Of a stretch of 64,000 nucleotides of DNA, positions 35,180 to 43,715 are shown in pieces (positions within the stretch are counted from its first letter, which is position 1; each line of letters starts with the position of its first letter). The notes beneath the pieces were generated by a model that saw nothing but the letters and a program-made list of their open reading frames with translations, searched no databases and was not told where the DNA came from. The stretch comes from Sediminicoccus sp. KRV36 (GTDB taxonomy: Bacteria; Pseudomonadota; Alphaproteobacteria; Acetobacterales; Acetobacteraceae). The stretch covers positions 4,421,001 through 4,485,000 of the forward strand of contig NZ_CP085081.1 of assembly GCF_023243115.1 (NCBI RefSeq), in the 5' to 3' direction. The translations under genes and the position numbers were made by a program.

Positions 35180-36343
35180 ATGAGCGATTGGGCGACGACG
35201 CGCGCAGCAATGACTGCCGATCAGGCGCGCCTTGCGCTCATCTTGGGTCGCTCGCCGCGTTTGCATGCCGGACTCTGGGCACTGCGCATCTACCGCCTCG
35301 GCCGCTGGCTGCACCAACGGAACCATAAGGCAGCGGCGCGGTTTCTATGGGCGCTGAACCTGCTTCTGACGGGCGCGGACCTCGGATGCGCTGAAGTGAT
35401 CGGCGCAGGCTGCGTGATCCTGGACCCGCGCGGTGTCATTATCTATGGCACGGTCGGTCCAGATTGCACGGTGGGGCGGGGCAGCGGCATCGGCGGGTTG
35501 CTGCGCGGCGCACTGCCGCCTCCGGGGGGGCGCGGATTGCATCCTCACCTCGGCGCCCGCTGCATTCTGGGGCGCCATTCACTGGTCCTTGGCGGGACCG
35601 TCATCGGCGATGATTGCACGCTCGGCGAAGGGTGCACCGTGCTGACCGACCTTCCCGCCGGCAGCAGCATCACGGCTCGGCCGGCTGCATGGAAGGCGAT
35701 GCGGATCGGGCTTCATCGCCGGCCACGCCCCGACCTGGCCGGCGCGAAGACCCTGGGCGGCGTGATCCGCACCGACGTGGCGCGCTGCGTCACCGAGAAC
35801 TCGGGCAGTGATGAGCGGGTCGGGTTTCTGCGCTTCTGGGGCCATCTGATCCTGCCGGCGGTACAGGCATTGGTGCTGTTCCGGCTGAGTCATGCGCTGC
35901 ATGCCCGGGGCTGGCGGCGAAGCTCGGTCCTGCTGACGCGGCTCAATGCCGCCGTCTATGGGGTCCTGATCCACCCTGCCAGCGAAATCGGCCCGGGGCT
36001 CTTCATTCCGCATACCATCGGCGTGCGCTTCTGTGGCCGGGCCGGGCCGCTGCTTTCGATGTTTCCGCAGAGCGCCGTGGGCCCAGAGACCTGGCCTGAA
36101 CTGGGGGCCGAATTGCCGGCGGATGTCCCGTTGCTCGGGGCCGATGTCGGGGTCGGGGCGCAAGCCAGCGTGGTGGGAAGCGTGCGGGTCGGCGACCTCG
36201 TGCTGGTCGGCGTGAAGGTGAACCTCACGCGGGATATTGCCGATGGTCTAACCGCCGTTCCGCAACGAAACTGGTCGTATCTGGCCAAGAATGCCGACGC
36301 TTCCGCCGCTCTCACGGGCATGGAGCCAGAGGCAGCCGATTAG
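35180..36343 (+). CDS. Tandem left-handed beta-helix acyltransferase (two CysE-like domains)
   Basis: A 387-residue protein containing two serine-acetyltransferase-like modules. The first (about residues 25-175) has a helical lead LHAGLWALRIYRLGRWLHQR, then hexapeptide repeats (IGAGCVILDPRGVIIYGTVG, ILGRHSLVLGGTVIGDDCTL). The second (about 215-370) repeats the plan: FRLSHALHARGW, LIHPASEIGPGLFIPHTIGV, then VGVGAQASVVGSVRVGDLVL. Catalytic-histidine-type positions occur in LIHPAS and FIPHTIG of the second module, while the first lacks the matching HP pair. It may acetylate sugars of the polysaccharide. ATG 35180 follows GGGG. The last 96 bases overlap the convergent polymerase gene. Confidence 0.78.
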   Translation: MSDWATTRAAMTADQARLALILGRSPRLHAGLWALRIYRLGRWLHQRNHKAAARFLWALNLLLTGADLGCAEVIGAGCVILDPRGVIIYGTVGPDCTVGRGSGIGGLLRGALPPPGGRGLHPHLGARCILGRHSLVLGGTVIGDDCTLGEGCTVLTDLPAGSSITARPAAWKAMRIGLHRRPRPDLAGAKTLGGVIRTDVARCVTENSGSDERVGFLRFWGHLILPAVQALVLFRLSHALHARGWRRSSVLLTRLNAAVYGVLIHPASEIGPGLFIPHTIGVRFCGRAGPLLSMFPQSAVGPETWPELGAELPADVPLLGADVGVGAQASVVGSVRVGDLVLVGVKVNLTRDIADGLTAVPQRNWSYLAKNADASAALTGMEPEAAD

Positions 36344-37789
36344 GCCCAGCTGGGCGGCTACGAGTTGCGAAACGGCCAGGCTGAGCTTGAACCCCGGATC
36401 CACCATGCCGTGTCCCAGATGCGCCAGCAGACCCGCGAAGGCCGCAACCGCCAGGCCCTGAGCGACGCGATCTCCCGTCGTGGTAAAGGCCAGCCAGCCG
36501 GCAGCGCCGAACATCATCACATGAACCGCAAAGCCGACCAGCCCAGTCTCGGTCAGGATCAGCAGATGCAGATTGTGCACGACGTGGTCACCGCCGGGGA
36601 AGACCCGCGAATAGCTGGTGAGGTCATAGGCCGTGAAGCTGACGGCGAAGTTGTTCAGCCCGACACCCAAGACCGGAAACTGCGCGAAGATGCTCAGCGC
36701 CGCCTGCGCCAACGGCCAGCGATGCGCGACGCTCCCGGCATCGTCGCCGAAGATGCGTCGCTCGATCAACGGCCAGAGCCAGATCATCGCGACAGCCAGC
36801 GAAATCGTGAGCACGATCAGCACAATCGCAGTCCGCAACGATATCACCCGCCGACCCAGAATGCGCAGGGTGACGAAGGCTACGCTGACCGGCACCGTCA
36901 TCCAGGCGGCGCGCGAATAGGCCGCGACCATTCCGGCCGCCGCTGCCAGGGTCGCCGCCGCCGCCACCAGTCGCGTCAGGTTTTGCCGCGCGAGGTAGAA
37001 CATGGCCAGCATGACCGGAAAGGTGATCTCGAAGAAATAGGCGAGCATATTCGCGTCGCCAATCGTCCCGGTTGGGCGCGCCACCTGGACCGAAGCGATG
37101 CGATAGTTGAGGAGCTTCGCCTCACCGAGCACGCCCAGGCCGAGTTCGCGCCCCGTGGCGAACTGCACGGCGGCCAGCCCCGCCTGGATCATCACGCTGA
37201 CCGCCAGGACCCAAAGGTAGATGATCAATTCGCGGCGGGTCAGGTTCGTCATGACCGTGGTGATCAGCAGCAACCCCGCGAGGCGGATCATCTCAAGCCA
37301 GGTGAGCGCCGGGTAGAGCGCATTGGAGAGGGACAGCATCCCCGACGCCATGAAAAGCAACTGCGGCCAGAGCAGAAGCGGCACCAGGCGCAACGGCCGC
37401 GGCCGACCGACCAGGCGTGTCTCCAGCAGCCAACACAGGATGTATCCCGCGGCCGCGATCTGTGCGAGGGACGCAGTCACCGCCAGCGCGCCTCCGACAA
37501 ACGGCGCATAGCGCCCCTGCAACTCGGTGTGGTGCAGGAAGGAGATGCTCAAGCCAATGGAAAGGCCGAGTGACAAAGCGGCCACCAGCACCATCCGGAC
37601 ACGGGCCAGGCTGCCCAGCAGCGCCAGCCCCACCAGGCCGGCGAGGGCCGCGAGGGCCGCTATCATGTAGCGGGCTTCAAGCTGCCCAAGCACCACCGCA
37701 AGTGGCACGCAGATGGCCCCGGCCCCGAGTGCCGCGGCGAAGCCGAGTGCCCCGCGCAGCCTTGGCGTATCGGCCTGGGCGGAGTTCAT
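36248..37789 (-). CDS. O-antigen ligase/polymerase family protein (Wzy-like)
   Basis: A 513-residue membrane protein with about twelve hydrophobic segments and a large periplasmic loop. The loop carries SIFAQFPVLGVGLNNF and GDHVVHNLHLLILTETGLVG, the conserved region of the Wzy_C/WaaL family that joins lipid-linked glycans. It probably polymerises the repeat units in the periplasm. The start ATG at 37789 lies seven bases after the stop of the upstream GT2 gene; frame upstream to 37918 is inside that gene. It is third in a minus-strand operon (methyltransferase, GT2, polymerase). The 3' end overlaps the acyltransferase by 96 bases. Confidence 0.88.
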   Translation of the reverse strand: MNSAQADTPRLRGALGFAAALGAGAICVPLAVVLGQLEARYMIAALAALAGLVGLALLGSLARVRMVLVAALSLGLSIGLSISFLHHTELQGRYAPFVGGALAVTASLAQIAAAGYILCWLLETRLVGRPRPLRLVPLLLWPQLLFMASGMLSLSNALYPALTWLEMIRLAGLLLITTVMTNLTRRELIIYLWVLAVSVMIQAGLAAVQFATGRELGLGVLGEAKLLNYRIASVQVARPTGTIGDANMLAYFFEITFPVMLAMFYLARQNLTRLVAAAATLAAAAGMVAAYSRAAWMTVPVSVAFVTLRILGRRVISLRTAIVLIVLTISLAVAMIWLWPLIERRIFGDDAGSVAHRWPLAQAALSIFAQFPVLGVGLNNFAVSFTAYDLTSYSRVFPGGDHVVHNLHLLILTETGLVGFAVHVMMFGAAGWLAFTTTGDRVAQGLAVAAFAGLLAHLGHGMVDPGFKLSLAVSQLVAAQLGLIGCLWLHARESGGSVGILGQIRPVSLRNGG

Positions 37790-37796
37790 GCGGATG

Positions 37797-38753
37797 TCAT
37801 CCCGCCGGTCGCGGCGCCAGACGCCAGGCGTGACCGGCGAAACGCCACATCGCCCTCGCCCGGTCCCGCGCCGCTGCACCACCCGGGCGCATGGCCAACA
37901 ACCGGTAGGCGCCCGCACGAAGCGCGAAGCCTGCCGCCAGTATCGGGCGCAACAGACTGAGGCTGCGTTCTCCGTTCAACGAACAATGCAGCCAGACGAG
38001 ATTATCGAGCCAGCGTGTCGAGGCGCTGCCACCCTGGGTGCCGCCCTGCAGATGGAGCACGCGGGTATGCGGGAGATAGGCCACACCGAAGCCCGCCGCC
38101 CGCAGCCGGCACCCCCATTCCACATCCTCGGCGTACATGAAGAAGCGCGGGTCCAATCCACCAACCAGACGCATTGCGGCCATGCGGACCAGCATGCAGG
38201 CGCCGCAGATCCAATCCACGGCAACGGGCCCGGGACCCAGCGCATCAGGCCGCACCAAAAACACGCCATGGACGTGGCGAGGCAGGAATTGCGTGATGCC
38301 AAGCGCATGCATGGAGAGGGATGCGAAACTCGGGCGCCACCCGGCATCCCCGACCTGATGCCGCCCATCTTCGTGAACCAGCCGGCAGCCAGCCGCGGCT
38401 AGGTTCGGGTCCGCTTCGAGGCAGGCGACGAGGGAAGCCAGGCTGTCAGCGGCGGTTGCGAAAGCGTCAGGGTTCAGCAGCAATGCGTAGCGGCCCCGTA
38501 CCTGTGCCAGGGCCTGGTTGTTGGCCGATGCAAAGCCGGCATTTTCGGGGTTGGCGATGATCCGCACTTCGGGAAATGCGGCCGCGACGGCAGCCACGGT
38601 GCCATCGGCCGAAGCATTATCGACCAGGATGACCTCCCGCGCGCCCGGCAAGTCTGTGGCAGCGAGTTGACGCAGACAGCGAAGAGCGAGGTCGCGGCAG
38701 TTCCATGTGACGATGATGACGCTCACAACCGGGTCATCCTCGCCCGGCGTCAC
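37797..38753 (-). CDS. Glycosyltransferase family 2 (rhamnosyltransferase-like)
   Basis: A 318-residue GT-A enzyme. VVSVIIVTWNCRDLALRCL opens the domain, then VILVDNASADGTVAAV, GRYALLLNPDAF (metal/nucleotide site), DWICGACMLVRMAAM and FFMYAEDVEWGCRLRA with the catalytic acid region. The GTG at 38753 overlaps the methyltransferase stop (GTGA) and is preceded by GGAGGGAGG, so this start is well supported. The frame upstream of it lies in the methyltransferase. Likely adds a deoxy-sugar or related residue to the repeat unit. Confidence 0.92.
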   Translation of the reverse strand: MTPGEDDPVVSVIIVTWNCRDLALRCLRQLAATDLPGAREVILVDNASADGTVAAVAAAFPEVRIIANPENAGFASANNQALAQVRGRYALLLNPDAFATAADSLASLVACLEADPNLAAAGCRLVHEDGRHQVGDAGWRPSFASLSMHALGITQFLPRHVHGVFLVRPDALGPGPVAVDWICGACMLVRMAAMRLVGGLDPRFFMYAEDVEWGCRLRAAGFGVAYLPHTRVLHLQGGTQGGSASTRWLDNLVWLHCSLNGERSLSLLRPILAAGFALRAGAYRLLAMRPGGAAARDRARAMWRFAGHAWRLAPRPAG

Positions 38754-39598
38754 GCCTCCCTCCGGACCAGTGCCATGACCCAAGGGTTGAAGCCCGTCGC
38801 CAGCAGGGGCTTGGGCAGGTAGCGCACATAGGCACGCGCCAGGGCGCCAAACGGCACCGGAACCCGGGCGTAATTGGCCAATCCATGCACCGACAGGCCC
38901 TCGATCCGGCAGGGCAGCCCCTCCAGGTAGCGCCGCACATCGTCGTAGCCCCACAGGAAATAAGGCCCCCAGGGCTTGTGGATCGACACGCCGACCTTGG
39001 CGCTCAGCCAGCGTTCGGCGTTGGAGGCGCCAGCATCGAGCGCATGCGCCGTATCGACCGGGAATGCCTTGTTTGGGCCACCCAGCAAAAGATGCCCGCC
39101 AGGTGCGACGACCCGGAACAATTCGCGCACCCACTGCTCGCGGATCACATGATAATCGGCCCGGCGTGTGGCGTGGCCGTCTTCGGTTCCCACATGCTCA
39201 AGGACACCGAAGCTGAAGACGCAATCGAAACTTCCATCCGCGAAGGGCAGTTCCAGCCGTAGCGGGTCGGTGACGACGAAACGGTCGGTTGACCGGCCCG
39301 CCGCAGCCCAGATCGGGGTCTGCTCCAGCAAGTCAAAGCCGTAGGTGTCATAGCCCAACTCAAGCAGGCTCTGAACCATCGCGCCGACCCCGCATCCGGC
39401 ATCGAGAAGGCGCTTTGCGCCAAGTCGGTCCAGGATTGGGCGGAGGTAGCGATTAACCTTGCCGGCGTTTTCACGCTCCTGATCTTCGGCATAGCCTTCG
39501 ATCAAACTCTGATAGACAATTTCCTGGTTCGCCGGAATCATGGCGGCAAAGCCATCGCGCGTGATGGCGACGCGTTCGCGTTGAATTAGGCTCGACAT
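38750..39598 (-). CDS. Class I SAM-dependent methyltransferase
   Basis: A 282-residue methyltransferase with motif I in AKRLLDAGCGVGAMVQSLLE, YGFDLLEQTP, FDCVFSFGVLEHVGTEDG and FRVVAPGGHLLLGGPN. The middle HKPWGPYFLWGYDDVRRYL segment is family-specific and not assigned. First gene of the minus-strand trio ending with the polymerase gene. A perfect AAACATGTTT palindrome lies nine bases upstream of its ATG (39607-39616) and could be an operator. Substrate unknown, presumably a glycan. Confidence 0.86.
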   Translation of the reverse strand: MSSLIQRERVAITRDGFAAMIPANQEIVYQSLIEGYAEDQERENAGKVNRYLRPILDRLGAKRLLDAGCGVGAMVQSLLELGYDTYGFDLLEQTPIWAAAGRSTDRFVVTDPLRLELPFADGSFDCVFSFGVLEHVGTEDGHATRRADYHVIREQWVRELFRVVAPGGHLLLGGPNKAFPVDTAHALDAGASNAERWLSAKVGVSIHKPWGPYFLWGYDDVRRYLEGLPCRIEGLSVHGLANYARVPVPFGALARAYVRYLPKPLLATGFNPWVMALVRREA

Positions 39599-39723
39599 AT
39601 GTGTTCAAACATGTTTTGCACCATTTGTCGGAAGACTGCGAAACTAATATTTGCTCGTTTAGTTTAGCAACCGCTGCGATCGCCAACAATGGCGAACCGA
39701 TATGAAGGGGACAGTGGCTACCG
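39599..39723. promoter_or_regulatory. Divergent promoter region, exopolysaccharide export operon
   Basis: A 125-base gap, AT-rich in its first half, between two divergent operons. Contains the palindrome AAACATGTTT (39607-39616), a tandem TTTAG-TTTAG, and TTGTCG followed 17 bases on by TATTTG, a possible promoter for the rightward export genes. Confidence 0.35.
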
Positions 39724-41052
39724 ATGCGAGGGCTCTTGCGAGGGTTACCTGGACGGATCGTAACCCGCGCCCTGGCGTTTGCCTCCCCGCGAGGCCTTGA
39801 TGATCGGGCGTCCCCCTCCACGGCTGCCAGCCCTGGCCCCGGCTTCCGTGTTCTGGACGCGCTGCGCCCTGTCGGCGAACGCGGCCCCACATTCAGCCCT
39901 GCATCCGATGAAGCCGCACCGGACGGCCTGCGCGAAATCTTCACGCCGAGCCGGCCCCGCGCCCTGGGGCCGCTGTTCATCGGGCGGGAGGGTGAGTTGA
40001 AGCGGCTCATCGCGGCGATCGAGGAAGAGAGGGCACATGTGGTGCTCTATGGTGACCGCGGTCGCGGCAAGACCAGCCTTGCCAACGCCTTCGCCAATCT
40101 GGCAACCGAGGCCGGATGCATCACCGTGCGCCGCGCCTGCAGCGCCGATACGACCTATGAGCGTTTGTTTCGCGGCCTGCTGGCCGCGCTGCCGCCGCGG
40201 CTTCTCGAAGCTGGTGCCACGGGCAACGCCGCGACCCTGCTGCCGGAGGGTCCCTTCGGCCCGGAGGATGTCGCTGATGTTCTGGCGCGCTTGCGTGGCG
40301 GCCACGTCGTCCTGGTGATTGACGAATTCGACCGTGCCGAAAGTTCTGCCCTGCGTAACGCAATGGCCGAAACGATCAAGAGTTTGTCGGATCAGGCGTT
40401 GCCGGTGACGCTGCTGCTCGTCGGCGTGGCCGGCAGTCTCGACGGGCTGCTCGGGCATCAACCCTCGATCCAGCGCAACATTCTCGCCATCCACGTGCCG
40501 CCCATGCGGGACGAGGAAGTCGCCCGCCTGATTGCCACGGGCGCCAAGGCCGCCGGCCTCGCCTTCACCGCCGACGCCACGGCCCAGGTGGTGCGGCTGG
40601 CGCGTGGCATGCCCTATTATGCCCATCTGCTGTGCCTGTTCGCAGCACGCGTCGCCAAGCTGCGTGGATCGCAAGACGTGATGGCGCAGGATGTCGCAGC
40701 CGCCATTCTTGAAGCCTTCCGCAAGCAAGAACCGGAGTTGAGCGGCGCGCATGCCCGCGCGCTGGTCTTCCCAGGTGCCGCCAAGGCGCTGCGCGCTGCG
40801 GCCGAAGCGCCGCGCGACTGGGACGACCGCTTCGCCGAGTCGGCACTGCCGCCAGAGGCCGCACCCATCCTCGCCGCCCTGGCCACGCCCGAGCATGGTC
40901 CCATCCTGATCGGCTCACAGACTCCGGGGGGGCTGCGCTATGCCTTTGCGCAGCCCGCCTTCGCGCATCAAGTGCTGTTCCTCACTGCGATTGCCGGAAG
41001 CGTCCAGCCCGCCCCGGCCGAACTCGCCCCAGGTTGTTCGCATGATCAGTAA
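39724..41052 (+). CDS. AAA/ORC-type ATPase of the exopolysaccharide cluster
   Basis: A 442-residue P-loop ATPase. Walker A is GDRGRGKTS (110-118), Walker B VVLVIDEFD (195-203), with LLLVGVAGSLDGLLG as the sensor region. The lead FIGREGELKRLIAAIEEER is typical of Orc1/Cdc6- and ExeA-like AAA proteins. The first about 75 residues and the last about 90 are not assigned. Related ATPases accompany export genes in PEP-CTERM/exosortase loci, but no exosortase is seen here. It starts the rightward operon and overlaps the exporter gene by 11 bases. It may couple nucleotide state to assembly of the export machine or sense a signal; its function is unknown. Confidence 0.8.
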   Translation: MRGLLRGLPGRIVTRALAFASPRGLDDRASPSTAASPGPGFRVLDALRPVGERGPTFSPASDEAAPDGLREIFTPSRPRALGPLFIGREGELKRLIAAIEEERAHVVLYGDRGRGKTSLANAFANLATEAGCITVRRACSADTTYERLFRGLLAALPPRLLEAGATGNAATLLPEGPFGPEDVADVLARLRGGHVVLVIDEFDRAESSALRNAMAETIKSLSDQALPVTLLLVGVAGSLDGLLGHQPSIQRNILAIHVPPMRDEEVARLIATGAKAAGLAFTADATAQVVRLARGMPYYAHLLCLFAARVAKLRGSQDVMAQDVAAAILEAFRKQEPELSGAHARALVFPGAAKALRAAAEAPRDWDDRFAESALPPEAAPILAALATPEHGPILIGSQTPGGLRYAFAQPAFAHQVLFLTAIAGSVQPAPAELAPGCSHDQ

Positions 41053-42142
41053 AGCCACTCCGGGCCTGCGGGCCCTGCATCTATGCTGCCTCTTCCTGCT
41101 GGCGCTGGCGGGTTGCACGCCCAGCCGCTCCTTTGACCAGGTGCGCGGTGGGGCGCCCGTCTTTACCGAGGATGCCGACCCTGCCGTGCGCGATGCCGCC
41201 GCCGCCGATCTGTCGGCTGCCATGGCGCGCGGTACCCGCAACTGGCGCTTGCGGCCGGGTGATACGATTGAGGTCATGTACGCCATCAACCGGCGCCCCA
41301 GCGGGCGCGAATACCGCATCGGCGTGGGTGACCAGATTGACGTCGTGTTCCAACATCACCCTGCGCTGAACCGCGTGCATACCGTTCGGCCGGATGGGCG
41401 GATCGCGCTGGCCATGCGCGGTGAGATCATGGCAGCAGGCATGCGCCCGGCCGACCTCGGCCAAGCGATCGCCCAGCGCTACAGCAACGAGTACCTCAAT
41501 CCGACTTCGACCGTGCACGTCGTGCGCGCGACGGATGAAGCCGAGTTGTTCATGAACATGATCGCGGGCACCGCAGCACCCCGCGCGCAATCGCTGGCCA
41601 TAGCGCCGGATGGTACCATCGTGCTGCCAATGCTCCAGTCGATCCCGGTCAGTGGCCTGACGGTTGATGAGGTATCCGAACGCGCATCCGCCGCCTATCG
41701 TCAAAGGATCAGCGGGGTCTCAACCTCCGTCCGGCTCGCGGCAACAACCAACCAGCAGGTGTTTGTGTTCGGTGAGGTGCAGCGTCCTGGTCCGCAGCCG
41801 GCAACGCCCACGCGGTCCATCCTGCAACTCGTCGCGGCCAGCGGTGGGCCGACGGAATTCGCTGCGTTGGATCAGGTGCGGCTGCTCTACTGGGATGAAG
41901 CGGGCCAGGGACGGCTGCGTGTCGTCAACCTCAACAACGTCCTGCAACGCCTGGCACTGGATGAGGATATGGCCGTGCCGCCTGGCTCGGTTGTGTACGT
42001 CCCGCCAAGCCAGCTTGCGCAGGCGGGGCGCCTGGTGGACCAGGTCCTCCGACGCCTCTTCCTTTTCACCGGAACGAGCGGCAGTGCCGGCATCATATTC
42101 GAAGCCAGCCGGATCAACCTGCTGGGCGGGCGGTCGCAATGA
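41042..42142 (+). CDS. Polysaccharide export outer-membrane lipoprotein (OPX, Wza-like)
   Basis: A 366-residue exporter. The lipobox LLALAGC gives the lipidated cysteine at residue 25. The poly-export domain runs over GDTIEVMYAI, YRIGVGDQIDVVFQHHP and VRPDGRIALAMRGEI, followed by a SLBB domain (VFVFGEVQRPGPQPATPTRS, QLVAASGGPTE). It should form the outer-membrane or periplasmic channel for the polymer. The ATG at 41042 lies inside the end of the ATPase gene. Its stop overlaps the PCP start (ATGA). The C-terminus (RRLFLFTGTSGSAGIIFEA) could be the membrane-spanning helix. Confidence 0.93.
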   Translation: MISKATPGLRALHLCCLFLLALAGCTPSRSFDQVRGGAPVFTEDADPAVRDAAAADLSAAMARGTRNWRLRPGDTIEVMYAINRRPSGREYRIGVGDQIDVVFQHHPALNRVHTVRPDGRIALAMRGEIMAAGMRPADLGQAIAQRYSNEYLNPTSTVHVVRATDEAELFMNMIAGTAAPRAQSLAIAPDGTIVLPMLQSIPVSGLTVDEVSERASAAYRQRISGVSTSVRLAATTNQQVFVFGEVQRPGPQPATPTRSILQLVAASGGPTEFAALDQVRLLYWDEAGQGRLRVVNLNNVLQRLALDEDMAVPPGSVVYVPPSQLAQAGRLVDQVLRRLFLFTGTSGSAGIIFEASRINLLGGRSQ

Positions 42143-43713
42143 GCAGCGTCGGGTTGCGCCCGCAGATGCCACTGCCGCCCGAATTGGCCCCGGCGCGCCG
42201 CACGATCGAAATCGACGCACCGATCATCCTGCCGGGCGTCTCGCTGCATGACATATTGCGAACCTTGCTCCGCCGGCGATGGCCCATGTTTGGCATCATG
42301 CTGGGCGCGGTGCTGTGTTCGCTTGTCTATCTGTTCCTCGAGTCATCCACCTACGTCGCAAGCACGAGGGTCCTGGTTCGGGTCGGACGGGAAAAACTCT
42401 CCACAGTCACCTTTCCGCAGGTGAATGCTTCCAACTTCATGTTCACGGAGCGGCCGGAAAACGTGAACGACGAAGTCGAAATCATGCGCAGCCCCGCGGT
42501 CCTGCAACGTGCCTATCCGATCCTGCGCGAAAGGCTGGAGGAGCTGGCCGCCGCCGCCCCGCCGCCCAGCCTGCTTCGGCAAATGATCGCTGAAGCCAAA
42601 GCTCTCGGGAAATCCGCGGCACGCCTTGCGGCGTGGCCCCTGCGCGTCATCACGGGACGGCGGGACCTGTCACCGGAGGAGGCCCTCTTCGAGACCATCG
42701 CCCGCTCACTGGTCGCGGCACCCGTAAGGGAAACCAACGTCTTCGGTGTGAGCTTCAGCTGGAGCGACCCGCATTTCGCGGCGTTCGGGCTGAACACGGT
42801 CCTTGCCGCCTTCATCCAGGAACATATCCGGGTCCAGTCATCGGCCGCGCAGGCGGTGGAATTCTACCGCGAGCGGGAAGCGATCGCCGTCGGTGAGTTG
42901 CGGGAATTGGAGGCCACGATGGAGGCCACGGGGCGCGCCGCCGGCGTCGCGGACCCCTTGGCGGAAAAGCAGGTGGTCATCTCCCTGCTCACCGGCTTGG
43001 AGCGCGATCTGTCCCAGGCGCGGATCGCCGAAGATCAGACGACCCGCCGCGCTGCGGAATTGCGCCGCCAGGCGGAGATCGGCACGGAATGGCCATCAAC
43101 GCCCGGCGTGCCGCAGGTCCAACTGGTGCAGCTCTCCGATATTGACGCGCGCTATGCGGAAATCTCCGGTCGGCGAAATGCCGCATTGACCCAGTTGCGC
43201 CCGACTTCGCGCGAGGTACGCGACCTGGAGCAGCAGATCGCGGACCTTCGCCGGCAGAAATACGCTGCCCTGATCGGCTATCTTGAGGACCGCATCGCGA
43301 CCGAGCAGGAGGTGCAGGTCGCGGCCCGGGAACGCATCGCCGAGGCTCATGCCCGCCAGGCAAGCCTGCAGGCCATCGAGGCCCGGTTCATCGCCACGCA
43401 AAGCCGTCGGGATCAGTTGCTGCTGCGGATCCGCGAATACAGACAGCAGATAGACTACCTCCAACTTCTGCGGGCGCTCGATGCGGATGATCAGTCCAGC
43501 GTGCGTGTGCTCTCGCCGGCAATGCCGCCCCTGACGCCGAGTTGGCCACGGGCCAGCCTCCTGCTGGGGCTCGCGCTGGGCTGCGGCGTTCTTCTGGCGG
43601 TGGCGTATGCCGTATTTGCGGAGTTCTTTGATCGGACGGTTTCGACCGAACGGGATGTGGAACGGGTGCTCAGTCTGCCGGTGGTAGCGCGCCTGCCTGA
43701 AGTTGCGCGATAG
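42139..43713 (+). CDS. Polysaccharide co-polymerase/chain-length protein (GumC/Wzz family)
   Basis: A 524-residue inner-membrane protein. The N-terminal Wzz domain (LHDILRTLLRRRWPMFGIML) leads into membrane segment one (about 50-70), then a long periplasmic coiled coil (residues about 230-430, rich in Glu, Arg, Ala and Gln), and a second membrane segment (about 473-497, ASLLLGLALGCGVLLAVAYA). The usual PSWPRA-type proline motif (LTPSWPRA) precedes segment two. It sets chain length and connects the polymerase to the OPX channel. No kinase domain is fused; the kinase-like ATPase is the next gene, two bases downstream. Confidence 0.92.
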   Translation: MSSVGLRPQMPLPPELAPARRTIEIDAPIILPGVSLHDILRTLLRRRWPMFGIMLGAVLCSLVYLFLESSTYVASTRVLVRVGREKLSTVTFPQVNASNFMFTERPENVNDEVEIMRSPAVLQRAYPILRERLEELAAAAPPPSLLRQMIAEAKALGKSAARLAAWPLRVITGRRDLSPEEALFETIARSLVAAPVRETNVFGVSFSWSDPHFAAFGLNTVLAAFIQEHIRVQSSAAQAVEFYREREAIAVGELRELEATMEATGRAAGVADPLAEKQVVISLLTGLERDLSQARIAEDQTTRRAAELRRQAEIGTEWPSTPGVPQVQLVQLSDIDARYAEISGRRNAALTQLRPTSREVRDLEQQIADLRRQKYAALIGYLEDRIATEQEVQVAARERIAEAHARQASLQAIEARFIATQSRRDQLLLRIREYRQQIDYLQLLRALDADDQSSVRVLSPAMPPLTPSWPRASLLLGLALGCGVLLAVAYAVFAEFFDRTVSTERDVERVLSLPVVARLPEVAR

Positions 43714-43715
43714 CC

